Shown piece by piece: positions 1-5,477 of a stretch of DNA of 7,125 nt (positions are counted from its first letter, which is position 1; each line of letters begins with the position of its first letter). Made by a program: the position numbers and the translations under genes. A model generated the notes under the pieces. That model searched no databases, was not told the DNA's origin, and saw only the letters and a program-made list of their open reading frames with translations. Where the stretch lies: assembly GCA_035513275.1 (NCBI GenBank), contig DATKCJ010000160.1, positions 1 through 7,125 of the forward strand, in the 5' to 3' direction. This stretch comes from DATKCJ01 sp035513275 (lineage in GTDB: Bacteria > Verrucomicrobiota > Verrucomicrobiia > Opitutales > Opitutaceae).

Positions 1-489
1 CACCGCCGCGCGGCCCGCCGCGGGTCCGCCCCACGACTTGATGAGGAAGAACGCCGGCACAAGGCTCAGCTCCCAGAAGATGAACCAGAGGACGAAATCC
101 AACGCGAGGAAGACGCCGAGCGCGCTGCCCTGCAGGAAGAGAAGGAGCGCGAAGTAGCGTGCCTGGTTGCGTGACTCGTGCCACGAGGCGAGCACGACGA
201 CCGGAGCCACGACGCCCGTGAGCAGGACGAGCAGCAGGCTCATGCCGTCGATGCCCATCGAGTAGTTCACGCCGAGCGCCTCGATCCACGGACGTTGTTC
301 GATCCAGGCGAATCCGCCGTGCGGGAACGCGACCTTGAACGCAAAGGGAACCGCGATCGCGAGCGTGGTCAGCGAGAAGACGAGCGCACGGAAGCGTAGA
401 ACTGTCGCGTTGCCCGGAGGCAGAACCGCGAGGAGAAGCGCACCGGCCCACGGCAGCGCCACAAGGAGCGTCAGCCAAGGAATGTTCAC
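1..489 (-). CDS. nuoM: NADH-quinone oxidoreductase subunit M, N-terminal part (3' end beyond window)
   Basis: This is one of the three antiporter-like membrane-arm subunits of complex I, thought to form one ion-translocation channel. The minus strand is open from a GTG at 489-487 to the window edge, giving 163 codons with no stop. The translation opens VNIPWLTLLVALPWAG, a typical first membrane helix. NuoM hallmarks follow: YSMGIDGMSLLLVL at about residues 76-89, then FWELSLVPAFFLIKSWGG at about 138-155. Glu140 in FWELSLVP matches the conserved essential glutamate of helix 5. The GTG overlaps the nuoL stop as GTGA (489-486). A GGGAGG ribosome-binding site sits 6 nt upstream, which supports this start; no ATG lies near it in frame. 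Family members are usually about 500 residues, so roughly two thirds of the protein, including the conserved lysines, lies outside the window. Confidence 0.95.
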   Translation of the reverse strand, partial: MNIPWLTLLVALPWAGALLLAVLPPGNATVLRFRALVFSLTTLAIAVPFAFKVAFPHGGFAWIEQRPWIEALGVNYSMGIDGMSLLLVLLTGVVAPVVVLASWHESRNQARYFALLLFLQGSALGVFLALDFVLWFIFWELSLVPAFFLIKSWGGPAAGRAAV

Positions 490-2522
490 TTCGCACCTCC
501 CAGCACGAGGATGAGTGCGAGCACGACGAGCGCCATGGCAATGCCGCGGATGTAGCTCTGCGGTTGACCCGACTGGTTGCGGGAGTAACTGCGACCGGTG
601 CCGCGCAGGGAATCGCAGCCCGCGTCGAAGCCGGCGTTTACGACTTCCTCGTCGGTCTGCTGAGACGCGACGCCGGTCATTTCGCCGAGCGAGGCGACGC
701 CGCGGACGGCGCCGTCCCACACGTGGCGATCGAGCCAGTCGCTCAGCGCGCCGAGCGCGGAGTGCAGGCGGAGCACGGTGGCGTTGTAGAATTCGTCGAA
801 GCCCAGTCGTGCCACGAGCGCGCGCCAGAGTGTCGGCTGTGCAGACTCAATTGGGTCGGGATCGGTTGCATTCGCGCGCGTGCGGCGACCGTAGAGGACG
901 TAGCCAAGGCCGATGCCGACGCCGACAATCAGGATGGCGCCAAACATCAGCGCGCCGCCTTCGGCCAGGATGTGCGAGGGCTCCCAGTGTGGCGTGGTGC
1001 CGGTCAGGAACGATTGCAGCCACGGCCATGCGGGCGTGCCGAGGAATCCGAGCAGGACGCTGCCGATCGCGAGGAGGATGAGCGGCACTGTCATCACGCC
1101 GCGGTTCTCGTGCGCGTGTTCCGCGGCCTCCGAGCGGGGCTTGCCGTAAAAGACGCCGGCGACGAGTCGCGTCATGTAGAACGCAGTCAGCAGCGCGCCG
1201 AAGAGTCCGATGTAGAGTGGAATCTGGCTCGACTGCCATTCGGCCGCCTCGTGGAGGATCGCCTCCTTGCTCCAGAATCCGGAGAAGAGGAACGGCACAC
1301 CCGCGAGCGCCATCATGCCGATCGCGAAGGTGACAAACGTCGCGCGCATCTTTTCGCGCAGTCCGCCGAGTGCGCGCAGGTCCTGCTCGTGGTGCGCAGC
1401 GTGGATCACAGAGCCCGCGCCGAGGAAGAGCAGCGACTTGAAGAACGCGTGCGTGAGAAGGTGGAAGATCGCCGCGACCCAGCCGCCCACGCCTACGGCG
1501 AGCATCATGTAGCCGAGCTGTGAGACGGTGGAGTAGGCGAGCACGCGCTTGATGTCGCTCTGCGCGACCGCGAGCACGGCGCCGAGGAGCGCGGTGATCG
1601 CGCCGGTCCAGGCGACGACCGTCAGCGCATGGAAGGGCACGTCGGGGATGCCGAGGTCGAGACTCAGCAGCGGCACGACGCGCGCAGCGAGGAACACGCC
1701 GGCGGCAACCATCGTGGCAGCGTGGATGAGCGCGCTGACGGGAGTCGGTCCCTCCATCGCGTCGGGCAACCACACATGCAGCGGGAACTGGCCGGATTTT
1801 CCGACGGCGCCGCAGAAGATCAGAAGCCCGATCGCGGTCGCAGCCGGGATCACGCCGAGACCCGGCGACATGAGCAGCGCGGCGAGCGGACCCGTCTCCA
1901 GCACACCGGCGCCGCCGTCGTAGAAGAGCAGCGTGCCCGTGGCGTCATAGAGCCAGATCATTCCGAGCAGCAGGCCGAGGTCGCCGATGCGGGTCGTGAT
2001 GAATGCCTTTCGCGCGGCGAGCGCGGCTGCGGGTTTGTGGAACCAGAATCCGATCAGCAGATAGGAAGCGAGGCCGACGAGCTCCCAGCAGATGAAGAGC
2101 AGCAGCAGGCTGTTGGCGATGATGAGCCCGAGCATCGCCGCCGCGAAAAGGCTGAGGAAGCAGAAGAAGCGCGTGGCGTTGGCATCGTGCTCCATGTAGC
2201 CGATGCTGAAGATGAAGATCAGAAGGCCGACGAACGTGACCATCACGAGCATCAGTGCGGCCATCGGGTCGAGGAGGAAGCCGAGGTCAACGGTTCCAGC
2301 GCCGACGTCGAACCACGGAAAGTTCGTGTAGAAACCCGTTCCCGGCTCGGACGAGATAAGGGCGCCGAGCGCGAAGCTCGAAAGGATAAACGACAATCCC
2401 ATCGCGCCGACAGCGAGCGCGATCGCCGTGCGCCGCGCCTCGCGTCGCGTGACCGCAATGAATCCCGCCGCCATCAGCGGCAGCGCGGGGATCAGCCAGA
2501 TGTTTTCGACGGCAAGGTCCAT
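486..2522 (-). CDS. nuoL: NADH-quinone oxidoreductase subunit L (distal antiporter-like subunit)
   Basis: This 678-residue membrane protein is the distal antiporter-like subunit of complex I, with the long lateral helix along the membrane arm. It is slightly longer than E. coli NuoL (about 613). Diagnostic residues are visible: Glu147 in CWELVG, Lys242 in GKSGQFPLHVWLPDAM, His267 in PVSALIHAATMV, Lys325 in AQSDIKRVLAYST, Lys362 in HAFFKSLLFL, and Lys419-Glu420 in FWSKE, where E. coli has Lys-Asp. From about residue 540 a polar linker leads to an amphipathic stretch (565-610) that should include the lateral helix. A final hydrophobic helix (660-675) acts as the C-terminal anchor. The ATG at 2522 lies one base past the nuoK stop, with AAGGG 5 nt upstream. 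The 3' end overlaps nuoM. No missing key residue was seen. Confidence 0.97.
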   Translation of the reverse strand: MDLAVENIWLIPALPLMAAGFIAVTRREARRTAIALAVGAMGLSFILSSFALGALISSEPGTGFYTNFPWFDVGAGTVDLGFLLDPMAALMLVMVTFVGLLIFIFSIGYMEHDANATRFFCFLSLFAAAMLGLIIANSLLLLFICWELVGLASYLLIGFWFHKPAAALAARKAFITTRIGDLGLLLGMIWLYDATGTLLFYDGGAGVLETGPLAALLMSPGLGVIPAATAIGLLIFCGAVGKSGQFPLHVWLPDAMEGPTPVSALIHAATMVAAGVFLAARVVPLLSLDLGIPDVPFHALTVVAWTGAITALLGAVLAVAQSDIKRVLAYSTVSQLGYMMLAVGVGGWVAAIFHLLTHAFFKSLLFLGAGSVIHAAHHEQDLRALGGLREKMRATFVTFAIGMMALAGVPFLFSGFWSKEAILHEAAEWQSSQIPLYIGLFGALLTAFYMTRLVAGVFYGKPRSEAAEHAHENRGVMTVPLILLAIGSVLLGFLGTPAWPWLQSFLTGTTPHWEPSHILAEGGALMFGAILIVGVGIGLGYVLYGRRTRANATDPDPIESAQPTLWRALVARLGFDEFYNATVLRLHSALGALSDWLDRHVWDGAVRGVASLGEMTGVASQQTDEEVVNAGFDAGCDSLRGTGRSYSRNQSGQPQSYIRGIAMALVVLALILVLGGAK
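496..501 (-). promoter_or_regulatory. Ribosome-binding site of nuoM that supports the GTG start
   Basis: The minus strand reads GGGAGG, six nucleotides before the GTG at 489. It lies inside the last codons of nuoL. Its position fits only the GTG that overlaps the nuoL stop codon, so it decides the nuoM start. Confidence 0.7.
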
Positions 2523-2523
2523 T

Positions 2524-2835
2524 TCAGCCCTTGAGACGCGTGGCGTCTTCCACGCGGACGTTCCGCTGGTGCCTGTAGATCGCGATGACGAGCGCGAGTC
2601 CGACCGCTGCCTCGGCGGCGGCGATTGCGATTGAGAACAGCACGAGGATCGGCGCGTCGGTTGCGTTCGACGGATTGCCGAAGCGCCAGAACGCGATGAA
2701 ATTTATGTTCGCTGCGTTGAGCATCAGCTCGACGCCGAGAAGGACCAGGATGGCGTTGCCGCGCGCGAGGACCGCGACGAGGCCGAGGCAAAACAACCCC
2801 GTTGAAAGCAGCAGGCAGAGATGCAGCGGCGTCAT
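2524..2835 (-). CDS. nuoK: NADH-quinone oxidoreductase subunit K
   Basis: This 103-residue, three-helix membrane subunit (MrpC-like) forms part of the central charged path between the quinone site and the antiporter-like subunits. Its length matches the family (about 100). Two intramembrane glutamates that matter in the family are present: Glu36 in LLGVELMLNAANINF and Glu75 in AAAEAAVGLAL, equivalent to E. coli Glu36 and Glu72. Hydrophobic segments lie at about residues 4-23, 29-49 and 61-86. The ATG overlaps the nuoJ stop as ATGA (2835-2832), with a good GAGGAGGA ribosome-binding site 6 nt upstream. nuoL follows after one base. Confidence 0.97.
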   Translation of the reverse strand: MTPLHLCLLLSTGLFCLGLVAVLARGNAILVLLGVELMLNAANINFIAFWRFGNPSNATDAPILVLFSIAIAAAEAAVGLALVIAIYRHQRNVRVEDATRLKG

Positions 2836-3338
2836 GATGCGTCCTCCTCACCGCTTGAGGCGATGTAGACCGCGCCGATGAGCGCGACTGTGAGGAGTGC
2901 CCCCATCGCGAGCAGCGCGACGGCATGGTCGTTCATCAGGCTTTCGCCAATCCGGACGAGCGTGACCGACGACGCGGCGGAAGCCTCCGTGACGGGAAAA
3001 TCGGTGCCGAGAATGCAGCCGGCGATCACGCCGAAAACGGCTGAGACGAGCAGGACACCCGAGGCGATACGCTTCTCCGCCTTCAGCGTGAGCATCTCGA
3101 CCGGCACCCGGCCTTGCCGGGTGAGCAGCATCGCAAAGAGCATGATCATCGAAACGGCGCCGACATAGACGAGGACCTGCACGAACCCGATGAACTGTGC
3201 TCCAGCCCAGAGGAAGAAGAGAGCCACGCCGAACCACGAGACAACCAGCCACAGAGCTGCGTGGATCAGGTTGCGCCGCGTGATCGCCACCGCGGCGCTC
3301 GCGAGGATCAGAAATGAAATGGCGGCGAGGAGAATCAT
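2832..3338 (-). CDS. nuoJ: NADH-quinone oxidoreductase subunit J
   Basis: This 168-residue, five-helix membrane subunit contributes to the membrane-arm path next to NuoK and NuoH. The family signature is FVQVLVYVGAVSMIMLFAML at residues 52-71. It is the third helix, which carries the pi-bulge and a conserved tyrosine, here Tyr58. Other hydrophobic segments are at about 2-19, 28-46, 91-111 and 137-160. The reading frame stays open far upstream into nuoH, to a start at 3716. I chose the ATG at 3338 because it gives the usual family length and N-terminus (MILLAAISFLILASAAVA) and overlaps the nuoH stop as ATGA. No clear ribosome-binding site precedes it, so translation probably depends on coupling to nuoH. 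Confidence 0.95.
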   Translation of the reverse strand: MILLAAISFLILASAAVAITRRNLIHAALWLVVSWFGVALFFLWAGAQFIGFVQVLVYVGAVSMIMLFAMLLTRQGRVPVEMLTLKAEKRIASGVLLVSAVFGVIAGCILGTDFPVTEASAASSVTLVRIGESLMNDHAVALLAMGALLTVALIGAVYIASSGEEDAS

Positions 3339-4564
3339 GGCGCGTATTTGTAGGTGCGCGGCCCGAGTCCGGCGAAGAGCGAGCGCGAGAGCAGGAGGAA
3401 CGGCGTCGCGATGATCGCGATCGACAGCACCCACCGAAGTGCGAGTCCACCCGGCGAGTCCCAGCCCGCGGAGAGGTGCCAGAACGCGGCGTTGACCAGG
3501 TTGCAGAGCGCCAGCGGCACCATGAGTTTCCATGCGAAGCGCGTGAGCTGATCCATCCTCAAGCGCGGGAGCGTGCCCCGCACCCAGATGAAGAGGCCGA
3601 GCATCATGAAGAGTTTCGCGAAGAACCAGAACCACGACGGCAGGAACTCCAATGCACTGAACGGCGCGTGCCAGCCGCCGAGGAAGAGAGTGACGCCAAG
3701 CCCGGCAAGCGCGCACATGCCGAAATATTCGGCCATGAAGAAGAGCGCATACTTGAAGCCCGAGTATTCGGTGAGATGGCCGGCGATGATTTCGCTCTCA
3801 GCCTCGGGCAGGTCGAACGGCGAGCGGTTTGCCTCGGCGAACGACGCGACAACGAAGATCGCAAACGCCGCGAAGCCCCACGGTGTGAACACATGCCACG
3901 CAGGGAGGAACCCGCCGAGCGACCAACTTCCCTGCGCATCGACAATCGCCGAGGTCGAGAGCGTGCCGGTGAGCATGATCACCGGAATGATCGCGAGCAC
4001 GAGCGGGAGTTCGTAGCTCAGCATCTGTGCGAGTGCGCGCATCGCGCCGACGAGGGAGTATTTGTTGTGGCTTCCCCATCCGGCGGTGAAGACGGCGAGT
4101 TCGGAGATCGCACCGGCGGCGAAGAAATAGAGCACGGCAGCCTCGAGTTCGAGCGGCAGCAAGTGGCGCCCGAGGGGAATGACTGCGAGCGACAGCAGCG
4201 TGGACACGATCAAGATGACCGGCGCGATGAAGTGCAGGACCTTGTCGGCGGAAGTGGGAACGATGTCCTCCTTCAGGATCATCTTTACCGCGTCGGCGAG
4301 TGGCTGGCCGAAGCCGCCGAGGCGAATCTTGGTAAACGGAATGCCCACGCGATTTGGGCCGGGACGATTCTGGATGCGCGCGAGTCCCTTGCGCTCGAGG
4401 ATCGTCAGCAGCGCGAAGATCGTGGCGAAGACAACCGTCACGGTCGCTGCAATGAGAATGTCGTTCGCGAGGCCTTGCCACGCGTCGGGCAGGAACGAGA
4501 CGAGCACGTCTCTGACGATCAGCGGAGCGCGGTCGATGGAGTCCCAGATCCCGGTCGGGCTCAT
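3335..4564 (-). CDS. nuoH: NADH-quinone oxidoreductase subunit H
   Basis: This membrane subunit joins the peripheral arm to the membrane arm and, with NuoD and NuoB, forms the quinone chamber. Conserved loops are visible: ERKGLARIQNRPGPNRVG at 57-74, the LKEDIVP loop at 97-103, SHNKYSLVGAMRALAQ at 165-180, NRSPFDLPEAESEIIAGH at 246-263 and RGTLPRLRMDQL at 329-340. At 409 residues it is longer than E. coli NuoH (325). It has about 25 extra residues at the front and a C-terminal extension of about 50 residues containing another hydrophobic segment (378-393), ending PRTYKYAP. The ATG overlaps the nuoI stop as ATGA (4564-4561), with GGAGG 9 nt upstream. nuoJ overlaps its own stop in the same way. 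Confidence 0.97.
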   Translation of the reverse strand: MSPTGIWDSIDRAPLIVRDVLVSFLPDAWQGLANDILIAATVTVVFATIFALLTILERKGLARIQNRPGPNRVGIPFTKIRLGGFGQPLADAVKMILKEDIVPTSADKVLHFIAPVILIVSTLLSLAVIPLGRHLLPLELEAAVLYFFAAGAISELAVFTAGWGSHNKYSLVGAMRALAQMLSYELPLVLAIIPVIMLTGTLSTSAIVDAQGSWSLGGFLPAWHVFTPWGFAAFAIFVVASFAEANRSPFDLPEAESEIIAGHLTEYSGFKYALFFMAEYFGMCALAGLGVTLFLGGWHAPFSALEFLPSWFWFFAKLFMMLGLFIWVRGTLPRLRMDQLTRFAWKLMVPLALCNLVNAAFWHLSAGWDSPGGLALRWVLSIAIIATPFLLLSRSLFAGLGPRTYKYAP

Positions 4565-5214
4565 GCGGTCGCGCCTCCGGGCGCAGCGCCTGAATCAGTG
4601 GCGGGCTTGGCAGCCTTTGCGGCGGCGGCCGCAGCGGCTTTCGCGGCAGCGGCGGCTGCTGCCGCTTTTGCCTTCTCCTCGGCCGCCTTGCGGTCGGCCT
4701 CGAGGCGCGCGTCGACTTCGGCGGCCTCGGTTGGGTGGATCTTGTGGTAGTAGCTGTTCGGCTTCGCGAGACGCTCGCGGTTCAGGAGCAGTGCGTTGAA
4801 GCGGTCGGCCTCGGCGATCTCGAAGTGCTGGTCCATCTTGATCGCTTCGAACGGGCAGACCTCAACGCAAATCTGGCAGCTCATGCACACCGAGATGTCG
4901 ATGTCGAAGACGGCGGGGTAGAACTGCGGTTTGCCCAGCGCGTCGGGCTTCTTGTCGGCGCTCTTGACGATGTAGATGCACTTCGGCGGGCATTCCTTCT
5001 CGCAAATCTGGCACGCGACGCAGCGAAGCGTGGCGAGCGGATCGTTCTCCGCGTCGTGAACGAGAAACGGAAAGTTGCGATACGCCTCGGTGACAGGCGC
5101 GGCCTCCTCGGGATACTGCACCGTGGTGAAGCGCTTCGGATCGTGGAAACTTCCGACGAAGTTCTTCGCCGTCACAGCAAGGCCTTCGATGATGCCTGTT
5201 CCGGGAATCTTCAT
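4561..5214 (-). CDS. nuoI: NADH-quinone oxidoreductase subunit I, 2x[4Fe-4S] ferredoxin-like, with Ala/Lys-rich tail
   Basis: This peripheral-arm subunit carries clusters N6a and N6b, which pass electrons towards NuoB and the quinone. Both cysteine motifs are intact: CVACQICEKECP (Cys65, 68, 71, 75) and CMSCQICVEVCP (Cys110, 113, 116, 120). The front (residues 8-35: a short amphipathic helix, then TVQYPEE) fits the family. At 217 residues it is longer than E. coli NuoI (180). The excess is a tail from about residue 171 with alanine runs of 8 and 7 broken by single lysines, ending in a Gly/Pro/Ala stretch. I chose the ATG at 5214. The frame is open to 5397, but those 61 extra residues read through the REP palindromes and resemble nothing in the family. 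The chosen ATG has AGGGA directly against it, which is poor spacing. A GTG at codon 14 with GAAGG 7 nt upstream is a less likely alternative because it removes part of the family N-terminus. Confidence 0.94.
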   Translation of the reverse strand: MKIPGTGIIEGLAVTAKNFVGSFHDPKRFTTVQYPEEAAPVTEAYRNFPFLVHDAENDPLATLRCVACQICEKECPPKCIYIVKSADKKPDALGKPQFYPAVFDIDISVCMSCQICVEVCPFEAIKMDQHFEIAEADRFNALLLNRERLAKPNSYYHKIHPTEAAEVDARLEADRKAAEEKAKAAAAAAAAKAAAAAAAKAAKPATDSGAAPGGATA

Positions 5215-5240
5215 TCCCTGTGTGCCCGATTCGCGGGAGC

Positions 5241-5260
5241 TTGGTTCGGCTTGGTTGGGC
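5241..5260. repeat. 10-bp direct tandem repeat, two copies
   Basis: TTGGTTCGGC is followed directly by TTGGTTGGGC (9 of 10 identical). A shorter echo, TTGGTT, recurs at 5292-5297 inside the REP pair. It lies between the REP element and the nuoI start. It may be a slippage product or a remnant of element insertion; no function is evident. Confidence 0.55.
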
Positions 5261-5264
5261 CTTG

Positions 5265-5352
5265 GGTAGGAGCCCGCTTGCGGGCGATGGGTTGGTTTCG
5301 AATGCGACGCCAGAGTGTCGATTTCGGAATCGCCCGCGAGCGGGCTCCTACC
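5265..5352. repeat. Pair of inverted REP-like palindromes (REPIN/BIME-like element)
   Basis: The left arm (5265-5288) and right arm (5329-5352) are inverted copies of a 24-base unit with 23 of 24 positions matching. The unit begins GGTAGGAGCCCGC and ends GCGGGCGAT. Each arm is itself a small palindrome, GCCCGC-TT-GCGGGC on the left and GCCCGC-GA-GCGGGC on the right. The 40-base spacer contains its own short inverted repeat (CGAC 5305-5308, GTCG 5317-5320). This is the architecture of a REPIN: two REP sequences facing each other, of the GTAGGAGC type well known in Pseudomonas, usually mobilised by a RAYT transposase elsewhere in the genome. In the nuo mRNA it would fold into a very stable stem. 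No T run follows on the minus strand, so it does not look like an intrinsic terminator. Confidence 0.85.
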
Positions 5353-5454
5353 TCCAATGCATCGAGGTGTGCCCCGAGGATGTTTACTCGCTGGCACGGA
5401 AGATCAGGAAGATTAGCGCGAGGTTTCATTGCGGCATTGAGAATTGGGAACCTC

Positions 5455-5477
5455 AGGTTTTCGCGCAGCGAAAACCT
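5455..5477 (-). repeat. Perfect 10-bp hairpin overlapping the nuoD stop codon
   Basis: AGGTTTTCGC (5455-5464) and GCGAAAACCT (5468-5477) are exact reverse complements around a 3-base loop. The nuoD TAG (5478-5476) is partly inside the stem, so the structure begins as translation of nuoD ends. There is no following T run on the minus strand, so it is not a standard terminator. It could slow ribosomes, protect the upstream nuoC-D mRNA from 3' exonucleases, mark a processing site, or be a dispersed palindrome. Confidence 0.75.

Larger units (their letters stand above)
5215..5475 (-). other. Non-coding gap between nuoD and nuoI, where nuoE-F-G would usually lie
   Basis: These 261 bases are the only sizeable gap among tightly overlapping genes. 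In transcription order they hold the rest of a stop-codon hairpin, about 100 bases of unremarkable sequence (5353-5454), the paired REP-like palindromes and a 10-bp tandem repeat. I saw no recognisable remnant of nuoE, nuoF or nuoG in the three minus-strand frames. There is no convincing sigma-70 promoter for nuoI and no hairpin followed by a T run. Confidence 0.8.

Noticed and set aside
178..399. 73-codon plus-strand open frame antisense to nuoM
   Set aside because: It lies opposite the nuoM N-terminus, is composed mostly of charged residues and has no support from family or context.
847..1773. 308-codon minus-strand frame inside nuoL
   Set aside because: It is an out-of-frame shadow of nuoL, Arg-rich and without membrane helices or motifs.
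1629..2534. 301-codon plus-strand open frame antisense to nuoL
   Set aside because: It lies wholly opposite an intact nuoL with all key residues and has a low-complexity, highly charged composition.
3339..3716. Upstream extension of the nuoJ frame by 126 codons
   Set aside because: It overlaps nuoH in another frame and looks unlike any NuoJ. The ATG at 3338 gives normal family length and the ATGA overlap seen throughout the operon.
3314..4750. 478-codon plus-strand open frame antisense to nuoH
   Set aside because: The product is extremely rich in Arg and Glu, with no family resemblance. It is a shadow of nuoH and of the nuoI alanine tail.
5265..5352. Rho-independent terminator between nuoD and nuoI
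   Set aside because: The stem is strong, but no T-rich run follows it on the minus strand, and the paired-palindrome structure fits a REP element better.
5265..5352. CRISPR-like repeats
   Set aside because: Only two copies, in inverted orientation and with one spacer; CRISPR repeats are direct and multiple.
5215..5475. Degenerate nuoE/nuoG or a small protein gene in the gap
   Set aside because: The minus-strand frames give short peptides with no ferredoxin or thioredoxin-like motif and no cysteine pattern; the longest passes through the REP arms.
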